Below, piece after piece: positions 16,571 through 26,340 of a DNA stretch of 56,302 bases. Position 1 is the first letter of the stretch. Each line of letters opens with the position of its first letter. Both the position numbers and the translations under genes were made by a program. Where the stretch lies: positions 1 through 56,302 of the forward strand of contig JAIDTI010000026.1 of assembly GCA_029060755.1 (NCBI GenBank). The letters are read 5' to 3'. Origin of the DNA: Ruminococcus sp. GTDB taxonomy: Bacteria; Bacillota; Clostridia; Oscillospirales; Ruminococcaceae. The notes under the pieces are model-generated. The model ran no database searches and was not told the DNA's origin. It worked only from the letters and a program-made list of their open reading frames with translations.

Positions 16571-18908
16571 TTTCAATCTCCTTTTTTGTACCTTCAACAG
16601 TAATTTCATCATCTTTTGCTGATACCGCAATAAGATTTATTTCAGACATATTTTCTATGATAATATCTGCAATTTTATCCTCAATTTCCTGACGGATAAC
16701 TCTGCGTATATCTCTTGCACCATATGGCTTACCGTAAGACTTTTCTGCAATAAGTTCAAGTGCGTCTCTGTCATAAGTGAGTGCAATTGCCTTTTCTGAA
16801 AGCGGTTCTTTCATCTCATCAAGCATAAGTCCTGCAATATCCGCAAAATCACTCTTTTCAAGCTGTCTGAACACCACTATTTCATCAATACGGCTGATAA
16901 ATTCAGGACGGAGGAAATCTCTAAGTCCTTTCATAGCCTTATCCTTTGAAATTTCGTTCTCTGTACGGTTGAATCCTACTCCGACAGTCTTATCCGTTGA
17001 GCCTGCATTTGATGTCATACATATAATTGTATGCTCAAAGTTTATCGTTCTGCCCTGCGCATCATCAATTTTACCCTCATCAAGAATCTGCATGAGAATA
17101 TTCATAACATCAGGGTGTGCCTTTTCTATTTCGTCAAAAAGTATAACAGAATACGGCTTTCTGCGTACTTTTTCAGTAAGCTGACCTGCTTCGTCATATC
17201 CGACATATCCGGGAGGTGAGCCAATCATTCTTGCAACAGAGTGCTTCTCCATATATTCAGTCATGTCAAGACGGATAAGCGGTTCTGTTGAGTCAAAAAG
17301 TTCCTCTGAAATCGCCTTGACAAGTTCAGTCTTGCCCACGCCTGTAGGACCTACAAAGATAAATGATGCAGGACGGCGACGTTTATTCAGCTGAACTCTT
17401 GTACGCTTGATAGCCTTTGCAAGAACAGTTACAGCTTCTTCCTGACCAAGTACACGCTTTTTCAGTGCATCTTCCAGCTTTGCAATCTTGAGAAATTCCG
17501 TTTCAGCAATCTTACTTGCCGGTATTCCCGTCCAGAGTTCGACAACCTTTGTTAAATCACTCTCCGAAACGCAGGCATTTTCAGCAGATTCTCTTAATTT
17601 TTCGCATCTGTCCTTTGCGTGAATAATCTGACCTTTTACCTCTGCCAATGCTCTGTAATCGGGTTCTCTATCTTCTGTGAGTTCTTTTTCCATGCCCTCA
17701 AGTGTCTGCAATTCTTTCTGCACCTTTATATACTCACCTATTTCGGGGGAGCGTATACTTGCATATGCGCAACTTTCGTCCAGAAGGTCGATTGCCTTGT
17801 CAGGTAAGAAACGGTCGGTAATGTAACGCTCTGAAAGTACAACACACGCTCTTACAAGATAATCAGAGATTTTTACTTTGTGGTATGCCTCATAATATTT
17901 CTTTATTCCCATAAGCACTTCAACAGTTTCATCAATATTCGGCTCTGTTACTGTAACCGGCTGGAAACGTCTTTCAAGTGCTGAATCTTTTTCGATATAT
18001 TTTCTGTATTCGCCGAACGTTGTCGCACCGATAACCTGTACTTCACCTCTTGAAAGTGCTGGTTTGAGAATGTTTGCAGCGTTCATTGACCCCTCTGAAT
18101 CACCTGTACCGACAAGACTATGAACTTCATCAATAAAAAGGATAATATTTCCCTCTCTCTTGACTTCCTCAACAAGTCCTTTCACACGGCTTTCAAACTG
18201 TCCACGGAATTGTGTACCCGCAACAAGTGCTGTAAGGTCAAGAAGATATACTTTTTTGTCCACAAGATTGAATGGCACATCACCTTCATTTATTTTCTGC
18301 GCAATTCCCTCTGCAATGGCAGTCTTTCCTACACCAGGTTCACCGATAAGACACGGATTATTCTTTGTACGGCGTGAAAGAATCTGTATGACTCTTGATA
18401 TTTCCTTGTCTCTGCCGATTATGTTGTCGATTTTGCCGTCAGCAGCTTTCTTTGAAAGATTTGTGCAGTAGCTTCCAAGAAATTTAAGTTCTTTTTTTCG
18501 CTGTCCTTTCTTATCTTTTTTATCATTATCGAACATATTAGACTTATTAAATCCCTTGAAAAATCCTTTATCTTCTGAATTTTCCGAATCATTACTGCTG
18601 TTGCTGTCGTCTTCATTATTTCTGCCGAATAAGTTTTTATCGCCAAGCATATCGGAAATAAAATTAGGCAAAAGACCTGAACCGCCCATCTCAAATGAAT
18701 CACCATCAAGCATATCCATCATATGTTCGGAAAGCTGGTCAATTTCATCATCTGTAATTCCAAGTTTCTCCATATATTCAGCAACCTGCGGAATCTTTCT
18801 TTCTCTTGCACATGAAAGACAAAGTCCCTCATTTTTCTTCTCATTGCCCTGAACTGACGTTATAAATACAACAGCGGGTCTTTTTTTACAGTTACTACAC
18901 ATTATCAT
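16563..18908 (-). CDS. clpE: ClpE-type AAA+ unfoldase with N-terminal zinc finger
   Basis: An ATP-driven unfoldase that feeds damaged proteins to ClpP. The N-terminus has a Cys4 zinc finger (CSNCKKRP and LCLSCA, residues 4-31) instead of the usual Clp-N repeats, the mark of ClpE. The first AAA module has Walker A GEPGVGKT and Walker B LFIDEVHSL, a coiled-coil middle domain follows (about 390-460), then a second AAA module with GPTGVGKT, the ClpP-contact tripeptide VGF in VGVGFNRTE, and a D2 C-terminal domain. Length 781 aa. The ATG at 18908 follows AGGAGG by 8 nt. clpP, ctsR and mcsAB are not in this window. The gene is cotranscribed with cvpA upstream and the cohesin-like lipoprotein downstream. 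Confidence 0.9.
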   Translation of the reverse strand: MIMCSNCKKRPAVVFITSVQGNEKKNEGLCLSCARERKIPQVAEYMEKLGITDDEIDQLSEHMMDMLDGDSFEMGGSGLLPNFISDMLGDKNLFGRNNEDDSNSSNDSENSEDKGFFKGFNKSNMFDNDKKDKKGQRKKELKFLGSYCTNLSKKAADGKIDNIIGRDKEISRVIQILSRRTKNNPCLIGEPGVGKTAIAEGIAQKINEGDVPFNLVDKKVYLLDLTALVAGTQFRGQFESRVKGLVEEVKREGNIILFIDEVHSLVGTGDSEGSMNAANILKPALSRGEVQVIGATTFGEYRKYIEKDSALERRFQPVTVTEPNIDETVEVLMGIKKYYEAYHKVKISDYLVRACVVLSERYITDRFLPDKAIDLLDESCAYASIRSPEIGEYIKVQKELQTLEGMEKELTEDREPDYRALAEVKGQIIHAKDRCEKLRESAENACVSESDLTKVVELWTGIPASKIAETEFLKIAKLEDALKKRVLGQEEAVTVLAKAIKRTRVQLNKRRRPASFIFVGPTGVGKTELVKAISEELFDSTEPLIRLDMTEYMEKHSVARMIGSPPGYVGYDEAGQLTEKVRRKPYSVILFDEIEKAHPDVMNILMQILDEGKIDDAQGRTINFEHTIICMTSNAGSTDKTVGVGFNRTENEISKDKAMKGLRDFLRPEFISRIDEIVVFRQLEKSDFADIAGLMLDEMKEPLSEKAIALTYDRDALELIAEKSYGKPYGARDIRRVIRQEIEDKIADIIIENMSEINLIAVSAKDDEITVEGTKKEIEND

Positions 18909-18936
18909 GTGGTTTTCCTCCTGAATTAAGTATAAT

Positions 18937-19839
18937 TTACATCTTCATAGTTAAATCATAAAAATATTTGAATATATATGTTTTATCAATGACATCATTG
19001 TTAAAAAACAGCATTTCATTATTGCCCATTATTGCCCACAGACGTATAACAGCCGAAACAGCAAATATCATGATTGCACCTGTTACAATGCCGATAAATC
19101 CGCCGGCAATATGTGAGCCTGTACTCTCAAAGCTTACGTCACTGCTCTTTGTAAAGCTGTTTATCACCGCAATTATAATCAGTGCCATAACAAGATAAAG
19201 CACAACAAATATGATAAGCCTGAAAATTGTAGTATATGCTTTCTGCGTGAAGTTATCCGAAATATACACGGCGGATTCATGCTGATGCTCATTGTTTTTT
19301 ATAAGCAGAATAACTTCTCTTATGTTACTGCTATCTTCCCTTATCTGATTTGCCGCTGTTTCCGCAACAAACTTGTTAAGGGTCTGCTCTATAATATCGC
19401 TCATTACAACAGCATAGCCCTCTCTTACTTTTTCAAGCAGAACGGCTTCATTACTTTCAACTTTCCTTGCATTGATATTGTTAATATAATTACATATAGC
19501 TTTATCAAGTTCTGTTTCTGATTCAAAAGCCTTTTCAAGCTTTGCTGTATCAACTTTTATATAGTAGCCCATATTTTCAAGATAAGAAGCATATTTTTGT
19601 GTGAAAGTTTCTTTTTTCAAGTCTTTTTCAAGTTTTTTGATATTGTTGCTTCTTGCGGTATTCTTGTAAAGGTCTCCTGAAACACCCGAACTGACCGCAA
19701 AAGCCACCAGAAGTGCGACTGCACAGCCGATTGCAGAGAAAACAGCTTTCATAAATCCCTTTCTGCCCGATAAGAAGATGCAGACAAGAAGTGTCGCCAC
19801 TGCTATAGTATCATAAAACCACCAGAATCCTGTACCCAT
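18937..19839 (-). CDS. CvpA-family membrane protein
   Basis: About four membrane helices: two at the N-terminus (IAVATLLVCIFLSGRKGF is typical of CvpA) and two at the C-terminus (about 205-285), separated by a charged, probably helical extracytoplasmic region of about 130 aa. Relatives are linked to colicin V production and purine or envelope functions, but the biochemical role is unclear. I start at ATG 19839 (MGTGFWWFYD), 8 nt after AGGAGG, rather than eleven codons upstream. It lies 22 nt after DUF5711 and 28 nt before clpE. Confidence 0.8.
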   Translation of the reverse strand: MGTGFWWFYDTIAVATLLVCIFLSGRKGFMKAVFSAIGCAVALLVAFAVSSGVSGDLYKNTARSNNIKKLEKDLKKETFTQKYASYLENMGYYIKVDTAKLEKAFESETELDKAICNYINNINARKVESNEAVLLEKVREGYAVVMSDIIEQTLNKFVAETAANQIREDSSNIREVILLIKNNEHQHESAVYISDNFTQKAYTTIFRLIIFVVLYLVMALIIIAVINSFTKSSDVSFESTGSHIAGGFIGIVTGAIMIFAVSAVIRLWAIMGNNEMLFFNNDVIDKTYIFKYFYDLTMKM

Positions 19840-19861
19840 TAAAAAATCCTCCTTTAATTTA

Positions 19862-21028
19862 TCAGCTTTCATAATTTATGCGGTCTATCTTGCTGAAACT
19901 TTTCAGAAAAATATAGTCTCCGCTTCTTACAAAGCCTGTATATGAGTCATTTACAGATGCTGTTGAACGCAGACCACCTGAAAAATCATATGCAAGAATG
20001 GCATTTTGTGTCATGACATACGCCAAACCGTCTTTCACGGTGACATCTATAAGAGGAGTTTCAAAACTTATTATTGTCGATTCTTTTCCTCCTCCGTCAA
20101 AAAGTGCCATAACATATCGTCTTCTGTCGTCGCTGTTTATAATTACAGCGGATTTGCCGTTTTCACTTGAACCTTTTTCAAAGTCACCGTCATAACGATA
20201 GAAAGACTGTATCTGTCCCATTTTGTCAACATATCCGCAAGCATCTATACCAAGCAGAAAAGCTCCGTCATTAAAATTATACACGTTAAATCCAAGAGTG
20301 TCAAGCCCCGGAGATGTCCACTTTTCACCATTCTGTGTAAATACTGCCTCCTGAACAGATGTTTCAATTGAGCCGTTTTTAGCGTATATATAACTTATTA
20401 TACACCCCTGACTGTTATATGTAAAGTCTATATCGCTAACTTTCTGAACACATTTTCTTTCATAAATAACTTCACCCCTCTTGTCAAATACTTTTATCTC
20501 ACACTCATAATTTACAGAAGATGTTACTACAGCTGTATAACCGTCATTGCTTATTCTTGCAAACATGATACTTTCATCAAGCTGTTTTTCGTAGATTATG
20601 TCGTTTCTGTCCTCAACGCTGAATCTGTTTCCGCCGTTTTCGTATATGAGTATCCTGTTATTCAGAATATCCATTACTGCATTAGTATATGCATGCTGTC
20701 GGCGGTTGATTAGTCCCCCTTCCTCACTGTAAAAATAAATATAGGCATCACTTAAAACTATAACACAATTGCTCATGCAGTCAACCTGATAATTTATACT
20801 GCTGTTTATTTCAATAGGAAAATTTCCATCTGCCAGTTTTCCGTCATTTATGATTGTAGTGTACTGCTTTCCAAGTCCACGCAATTTCGGAAGCCACTGT
20901 TCATGTGTAATAAAAGCTGATACTATAACAGATGCAAGAACTACAAAAATAATCGCATAGCAAAAATTTTTTTTTCGTTTTTTCCGTTTTTTCTGCTCTA
21001 TCATATCATTCATATCATACATCGACAT
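19862..21028 (-). CDS. DUF5711-type membrane-anchored beta-propeller-like protein
   Basis: A Lys/Arg-rich cytoplasmic N-terminus (about 11-21) precedes one membrane helix (about 24-42, FCYAIIFVVLASVIVSAF). The outer part of about 340 aa contains repeating short strands (for example SNDGYTAVVTSS, ILIYENGGNRF) that suggest a WD40- or PQQ-like propeller, as in DUF5711. Function unknown, possibly protein-protein contacts at the cell surface. The ATG at 21028 has a GGAGG nearby and overlaps the end of truA by 14 nt. Confidence 0.65.
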   Translation of the reverse strand: MSMYDMNDMIEQKKRKKRKKNFCYAIIFVVLASVIVSAFITHEQWLPKLRGLGKQYTTIINDGKLADGNFPIEINSSINYQVDCMSNCVIVLSDAYIYFYSEEGGLINRRQHAYTNAVMDILNNRILIYENGGNRFSVEDRNDIIYEKQLDESIMFARISNDGYTAVVTSSVNYECEIKVFDKRGEVIYERKCVQKVSDIDFTYNSQGCIISYIYAKNGSIETSVQEAVFTQNGEKWTSPGLDTLGFNVYNFNDGAFLLGIDACGYVDKMGQIQSFYRYDGDFEKGSSENGKSAVIINSDDRRRYVMALFDGGGKESTIISFETPLIDVTVKDGLAYVMTQNAILAYDFSGGLRSTASVNDSYTGFVRSGDYIFLKSFSKIDRINYES

Positions 21029-21791
21029 TTGTGTTGTCCTCCATTAAATCCTGCTCCGAATAAAAAACCCTGTTAAGATACAAGCCATGAGCCATAGCTG
21101 TTCTGCCTGCTTTAAGTCTGTTCTTTGCCTCAATAATTGCGGGTATATCATCGGGGGAAAACTTACCCTCATTCACGTCTATAAGTGTCCCTGCAATTAT
21201 CCTAATCATATTATACAGAAATCCATTGCCTTTTACAAGTATTATCACGCAATCTCCAACAATTTCTATTTTAAGCGAATAAATTGTGCGTACTGTCGTA
21301 TAAACATTTGTGCAGTCTGCACAAAAGCTTGCGAAGTCGTGAGTACCTACAAAATATTGTGATGCCTGTCTTGCCTTTTCAATGTCAAATTTTCGTCTGT
21401 AGTGAAATGCCAAATCAGTTCCAAAAGGGTCTTTTGATTCCGAACAGTGCATTTTGTAGATATATTCTTTGCCTTTGCAGTCAAATCTTGCGTGAAAATC
21501 AAGCGGAACATCTTCACAACTCAAAATTGCTATATCATCAGGAAGTTCGCCATTTACACCACGGCAGAAACCCAATGTTTTTATATTGCTTTCGGTTTTC
21601 ACATTAAAGCAGAACTGATTGGCGTGTACGCCCGTATCAGTCCTTGAACAGCCCGTTATTGTTATCGGCTGATTCAGAACTTTCGATACTGCTTTCTCCA
21701 GCACTTCCTGAATCGTCAAAGCGTTCGTCTGTCTCTGAAATCCGTGATAATTCGTTCCCCTGTATGTTGTCATTACTTTGAGATTCCTCAT
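21015..21791 (-). CDS. truA: tRNA pseudouridine synthase A
   Basis: Converts uridines 38-40 in the tRNA anticodon arm to pseudouridine. Diagnostic motifs: TYRGTNYHGFQRQ near the start, and the catalytic CSRTDTGVHA with Asp at about residue 52. Length 258 aa is normal. The ATG at 21791 (MRNLKVMTTYRG) fits the family N-terminus and is preceded by GGAGG at 21804-21808 with a longish 12-nt spacer. The first 155 nt of truA are also read in another frame as the tail of yfhO. In many Firmicutes truA follows ecfT directly; here yfhO is between them. Confidence 0.93.
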   Translation of the reverse strand: MRNLKVMTTYRGTNYHGFQRQTNALTIQEVLEKAVSKVLNQPITITGCSRTDTGVHANQFCFNVKTESNIKTLGFCRGVNGELPDDIAILSCEDVPLDFHARFDCKGKEYIYKMHCSESKDPFGTDLAFHYRRKFDIEKARQASQYFVGTHDFASFCADCTNVYTTVRTIYSLKIEIVGDCVIILVKGNGFLYNMIRIIAGTLIDVNEGKFSPDDIPAIIEAKNRLKAGRTAMAHGLYLNRVFYSEQDLMEDNTNVDV

Positions 21792-24453
21792 TTGATTCTG
21801 TTTCCTCCGATTTTCCGTTAATTTTTTTATCAATAAATGCCAGCAGAATAAACAACAGTAAAGCACTTCCGCTGATTATAATTCCAGTCAGAAATCCCTC
21901 CGGAGAATATTTCAGCAGTATTTCATGTTCGCCAATATCTGCCCTGACACCTAACATGGAATCAAGTACTTTGAAAGTTTCAGCCTTTTCGCCGTCAATA
22001 TATACGCTCCAGCCCTTTTCATAAGGAATGGAAAGATATAGTATGCCTTTTTCAAGCACATTTATATTGCCTTTTATCTCTGTATCAGAAAATTCAGTAA
22101 TATTAAGCTGTTCGTCTGCAAGTTTTTCATATGCACTTTCAAAAGCTTCTGTTTTAAGTGCGTATGTCATTATAGCGTAGCTTCCGTTGTCTTTTTTGTC
22201 GGAAATTGTAAAATCAACAGTTGCTGTTGTTCCCTCCTGACCGTTGCCCATAGGGAAAATTATCGGATAATCCTTTACAGAAGGTGTATCAATTGTAACT
22301 CCGTCACTCTTTACAGTAAGCGACTCAAAAGCTCCGTTTCTTGCATAGCCATACAGATAAGCATTTTCAAGACCTGAATAGCTGTATTTTGCACTTGCTG
22401 ATTTACTGCTGTCCGTAACTCTGAAAGTATATGAGCCATAGGCTGTTTTTGTCGTCTCCATATTATCATACGATACAAGACTGACAGGCTGTGCTGTGAA
22501 GATATTGCTTGAGGAATCCGTTGCAAGCCTTATGACTTCATTCTGATACTCAAATGGATTTGTTGCATCTCTGTCGGGCAAATCAAGTATTCTCTCATTC
22601 ATCATAAATCCTAAAGAAAGCGGATAGTTATTTTTATAGAGTATCACACTTCCCGATTTATCGTTATATTCAAGATTATAACTGCTGTTGTTGATATAGC
22701 TGTTTTTTGAGATGATATAGTCAATTCCAAAAAGCATATTTACAACAGGTGTTGAATTTCTGTAGAAAAATCTGTTGCCTGCCTCCGAAGCATAAAGTCC
22801 TAAACGGTGAAACAGTCTTGTAACAGATACATTTGCAGATGACGAAAACTGCGATACGCCATTATAGCCGTATAATGCACTGTCATTAAGCGTATACGTG
22901 TTTGTCATCTCACAACGGGAAAACAGCTTGTCTTCCCTGCTCCTCATCTTTGCCAGAACATTCTGCACGTCCTCATCTGATGCAGGATAGGAAGTATATG
23001 ACGAACTTCCCACGCTGTCCACGCCTATTGAAGCATTTGAAACAAGTTCAGTCACAAGGGTTGCACCTGCAAAAAGACTTGCTACAACTCTTTTTACCGT
23101 CATATTCTTTATGGGAATAACTTTTACAGCAATAAAAATAAGAATATATGCGCCTGTTATTATGAGTGAGCTTTTCAGTGCTGTAGTCATCTCAAAACCG
23201 CTGTCCGATTTCACACCCTTATAATAATTCAGTCCGAAAACAACAGCAGGTGCTATAATAAGCAGAAAAAGCTGATATATCTTTATTCCCTTGCGTGTCA
23301 TAACTTCAAATGCACGGTATGCAGATATGGCAAGTACAAAGCTGAATATAAATGAGAATCTGTATGGCAGTTGATTTGTCGCATGAAAGCCATGCCATAT
23401 AAAGTTCAGTATATTCATATTACAGCTTACAGAAATAAGTGCAAGCATAAAGACAGATACAATCTTCTCACGGATTTTTATTCCGCCCGAAAACAGAAAT
23501 ACCCCGAAAAGTGTCACGGCAAGCATACTGCACGCAAAATTCGGCAGTCCTTCAATATGTGTCGGCTCACTGTATGAAATCAGATTTGCAAAAATATCTG
23601 TCCACTTCTCATAGAAAGAAATCTGTTTAGGGAAGTTATTGTCTGCACTGTTGGTCATCTTAAGTCCGTAATATGCAGGCAGAAGCATAAATGCAGAAAG
23701 GCATATTCCGATTACGGACGAATATACTATAGTACCGAACTTTATGAAAAAGTCCTTTATGCCCTTGCCCTCAATTATTATCGCTCCTGCAAACATGAAA
23801 ACAGTGAATATACATACAAAAAAGCCAATATAATAATTCGCAAAGAGAGACAGTGCAAGGGACACCGCATAAAGTTTCCACTTACGCTCACGGCATATAG
23901 CCGTTACACCAGTCATAACAAGCGGAAAGAGTGCAATCGTATCAAACCACATTACATTCCAGTAGTAGCCTAAAGTGTAACTGCAAAGGGCATACATGGA
24001 CGAAAATGCAACTATTGATATATCTTTTCTTTTGTACGTATATCGCAGAAAACAGCTGAAAAATGCTCCGCTGAATCCGATTTTTGCCATGAGAATATAT
24101 GTCAGGGCATCTCTTATATGTTCATTATCAAAAAATACTGCAATCCAGTTCAGAGGACTTGACGCATAATATGAAATCAGTGAGAGAAAATTCGTTCCCA
24201 TGCCGTTCTGCCATGAGTACATAAAAGAACCGCCGGTGAGAAGTTTTTCACGCTCAACACGGAAAAACGGATAGTACTGATGCCACAAATCAACAACAAG
24301 CATCTGATTATCGCCGAAAGGGTGTATTTCCTCATCTCTGAAAGCAAGGAGCATTACAACAACAGGTATAATAAATGACAGGCAGAAATACAGCACTCCT
24401 TTATTATACATCAGATTTACAAATTTACTGTTCAGGAATTTTTTATAATCCAT
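21637..24453 (-). CDS. YfhO-family large membrane protein
   Basis: A 938-aa integral membrane protein of the YfhO group, relatives of GT-C glycosyltransferases that add sugars to teichoic acids or related polymers. About a dozen membrane helices fill residues 20-480; the acidic motif MLVVDLWHQYYPFFR near residue 55 is typical. An extracytoplasmic region (about 500-860) follows, then a last helix (IIISGSALLLFILLAFI). The C-terminal ~50 residues are Ser/Glu/Asn-rich and are encoded entirely inside truA. The ATG at 24453 follows AAGGAGC. The stop TGA overlaps the catalytic Asp codon of truA. Whether this tail is functional is unknown. Confidence 0.8.
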   Translation of the reverse strand: MDYKKFLNSKFVNLMYNKGVLYFCLSFIIPVVVMLLAFRDEEIHPFGDNQMLVVDLWHQYYPFFRVEREKLLTGGSFMYSWQNGMGTNFLSLISYYASSPLNWIAVFFDNEHIRDALTYILMAKIGFSGAFFSCFLRYTYKRKDISIVAFSSMYALCSYTLGYYWNVMWFDTIALFPLVMTGVTAICRERKWKLYAVSLALSLFANYYIGFFVCIFTVFMFAGAIIIEGKGIKDFFIKFGTIVYSSVIGICLSAFMLLPAYYGLKMTNSADNNFPKQISFYEKWTDIFANLISYSEPTHIEGLPNFACSMLAVTLFGVFLFSGGIKIREKIVSVFMLALISVSCNMNILNFIWHGFHATNQLPYRFSFIFSFVLAISAYRAFEVMTRKGIKIYQLFLLIIAPAVVFGLNYYKGVKSDSGFEMTTALKSSLIITGAYILIFIAVKVIPIKNMTVKRVVASLFAGATLVTELVSNASIGVDSVGSSSYTSYPASDEDVQNVLAKMRSREDKLFSRCEMTNTYTLNDSALYGYNGVSQFSSSANVSVTRLFHRLGLYASEAGNRFFYRNSTPVVNMLFGIDYIISKNSYINNSSYNLEYNDKSGSVILYKNNYPLSLGFMMNERILDLPDRDATNPFEYQNEVIRLATDSSSNIFTAQPVSLVSYDNMETTKTAYGSYTFRVTDSSKSASAKYSYSGLENAYLYGYARNGAFESLTVKSDGVTIDTPSVKDYPIIFPMGNGQEGTTATVDFTISDKKDNGSYAIMTYALKTEAFESAYEKLADEQLNITEFSDTEIKGNINVLEKGILYLSIPYEKGWSVYIDGEKAETFKVLDSMLGVRADIGEHEILLKYSPEGFLTGIIISGSALLLFILLAFIDKKINGKSEETESNEESQSNDNIQGNELSRISETDERFDDSGSAGESSIESSESADNNNGLFKD

Positions 24454-24464
24454 ATGTAAGCTCC

Positions 24465-25271
24465 TTAATTTGCTAAAATATTTACTGCAATCGCTCCTCC
24501 ATAAAATACAAGTGTCAGAGCCAGTGCAATATAATCTCTTGATGCCGATTTCATTTGTCTTAGACGTGTTCTGCCCTCTCCGCCGTGATAGCATCGGCAC
24601 TCCATAGCTGTTGCAAGTTCGTCGGCACGTCTGAATGACGATATAAACAGCGGTACAAGTATCGAAACCATGTTTTTCGCCCTTGTGGTGAAACTTCCTG
24701 TATCAATCTCCGCACCCCTTGCCTTCTGTGCGGACATTATTTTGTCAGTCTCCTCAATAAGTGTCGGAATAAATCTCAATGCTATTGACATCATCATTGC
24801 AAGTTCATGGACGGGTACTTTAATCTTTTTCAGCGGTGACAAAAGTCGTTCAATAGCATCTGTAAGTGTTATCGGTGACGTTGTATAAGTCAGGAGAGAA
24901 CTTCCGGCAATAAGCAGTACTATTCTCACAATCATGAAAATACTTGTGTTTATGCCGTCCTGCGTGATTTTCAGAAACTTCCACTCAAAAACAATATCAC
25001 CGCTTCCCACAAATACAAGATTCATTACGGCTGTCAGAATCAGAAACGGGAAAATCGGTTTTATACTCTTTACAAACATCTTAAAAGGTATTTTTGATAT
25101 AAGTATCGCCATAATTGTATATACAGCACCGACAGCAAGGCAGACTATGTTACTGCCCGTGAAAAGCATCAGTATATATATAAAAGTTATAACTATTTTA
25201 AATCGTGGGTCTAGACGGTGAATAATGCTTTCACCTGGAAAATACTGACCTATTGTTATATCTCTCAACAA
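24465..25271 (-). CDS. ecfT: ECF transporter transmembrane subunit EcfT
   Basis: The T component of an energy-coupling-factor vitamin/metal importer, linking the two ATPases to exchangeable substrate-binding S proteins. About five membrane helices, plus the coupling-helix motifs ALRFIPTLIEETDKI, AQKARGAEIDTGS and a second, ARG-like CRCYHGGEGRT in place of the usual ARGY. The start is TTG (25271), 1 nt after the ecfA2 stop, with AAAGGGGA inside ecfA2; a second TTG follows directly. No S component is in the window, so the substrate is unknown (group II, shared module). Confidence 0.9.
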   Translation of the reverse strand: MLRDITIGQYFPGESIIHRLDPRFKIVITFIYILMLFTGSNIVCLAVGAVYTIMAILISKIPFKMFVKSIKPIFPFLILTAVMNLVFVGSGDIVFEWKFLKITQDGINTSIFMIVRIVLLIAGSSLLTYTTSPITLTDAIERLLSPLKKIKVPVHELAMMMSIALRFIPTLIEETDKIMSAQKARGAEIDTGSFTTRAKNMVSILVPLFISSFRRADELATAMECRCYHGGEGRTRLRQMKSASRDYIALALTLVFYGGAIAVNILAN

Positions 25272-25272
25272 G

Positions 25273-26130
25273 TTATAAATCCCCTTTCAGACGTTTCAGT
25301 ATCAGATTTTTTGCGTATTCAAGCGTATACATATCTTTTCCGAAGTCGATGCCTTGTTTTTTCAGTTCAATGAAAACTTTTGTAATCTGCGGAACGTCAA
25401 GTCCTATCTGTGAAATTTCGTCCGCACGGCTGAACACTTTTTCTGTGCTGTCGTAACAGAACAGACTGCCCTTGTTCATTACAAGAATCTTGTCCGCAAA
25501 TCCTGCTATATCCTCCATACTGTGCGAAACTATCAGGACAGTATTTTTCACCCTCTTGTGATACGCTTTTATGTGATTCAGTATCATATCACGACCGGCA
25601 GGGTCAAGACCTGCTGTCGGCTCGTCAAGAATAAGTACTTTAGGGTTCATTGCCATAACTCCTGCTATGGCTACACGTCTTTTCTGTCCTCCTGACAAAT
25701 CAAACGGCGAACGCTGTAACAACTCCTCATTCAAGCCTATATCGTACGCTGTTTCAAGTACACGCCTTTTTATTTCATCATCATCAAGTCCCATATTCTT
25801 ACAGCCAAAAGCAATATCCTTGTAAACAGTCTCCTCAAAAATCTGATATTCGGGATATTGAAATACAAGTCCGACCTTAAAGCGCACTTCACGGATTTTT
25901 GACTTATCCGCCCATATATCCTCGCCATCAAGAATAATTTTTCCTGAAGACGGCTTTAAAAGTCCGTTGAAATGCTGTATGAGAGTTGACTTGCCAGAGC
26001 CTGTATGTCCCATAACTCCCACTATTTCACCGTTATCTATCTGTAAATTCACATGGTCTACAGCTGTTTTCTGAAAAGGAGTTCCCTCACTGTAGATGTA
26101 TGTCAAATCATGAGTTTCAAGTACTGCCAA
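25273..26130 (-). CDS. ecfA2: ECF transporter ATPase EcfA2
   Basis: Second ATPase of the ECF module. Walker A GHTGSGKST, ABC signature LSGGQKRR, Walker B VLILDEPTAGLDP, H-loop VSHSM, and a C-terminal tail typical of EcfA proteins. The start is TTG at 26130 behind GAGGAG, and that ribosome site lies inside the decayed hsdS fragment. Normally ecfA1 and ecfA2 touch or overlap; here they are 210 bp apart. Confidence 0.92.
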   Translation of the reverse strand: MAVLETHDLTYIYSEGTPFQKTAVDHVNLQIDNGEIVGVMGHTGSGKSTLIQHFNGLLKPSSGKIILDGEDIWADKSKIREVRFKVGLVFQYPEYQIFEETVYKDIAFGCKNMGLDDDEIKRRVLETAYDIGLNEELLQRSPFDLSGGQKRRVAIAGVMAMNPKVLILDEPTAGLDPAGRDMILNHIKAYHKRVKNTVLIVSHSMEDIAGFADKILVMNKGSLFCYDSTEKVFSRADEISQIGLDVPQITKVFIELKKQGIDFGKDMYTLEYAKNLILKRLKGDL

Positions 26131-26136
26131 ATATAT

Positions 26137-26338
26137 TCACTCCTCAATTTTTTTAACTGAATGATAATAATTTGTGTCTGTAATATTCATACTGTTTTTT
26201 CTTAATTCACACTCTTTATTGAGTTCTTTGATAAGTTTTTCATTTTTTCGGAATATTCATCAAGTATCCTGATAATTTCACGCTATACCTCTAAAAGTGG
26301 AACAGGAATTTTAAATTTTGAATATATATTTATAAATT
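26137..26338 (-). pseudogene. hsdS: Remnant of a type I restriction specificity subunit (hsdS) C-terminus
   Basis: The minus strand between ecfA1 and ecfA2 encodes FKIPVPLLEV, then TAG (26286-26284) where HsdS normally has Gln, then REIIRILDEYSEK. After one frameshift it continues KLIKELNKECELRK and ends at TGA 26139-26137. The pattern IPVPPLEVQREIVRILD followed by a long helix is the hallmark of the second conserved region of HsdS. About 65 codons survive with one nonsense and one frameshift change, so it is dead. No hsdR or hsdM is in the window. Confidence 0.75.
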
Positions 26339-26340
26339 TA

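Noticed and set aside
22311-22526. 71-aa minus-strand frame inside yfhO
   Set aside because: Shadow of yfhO in another frame, with no ribosome site or recognisable protein features.
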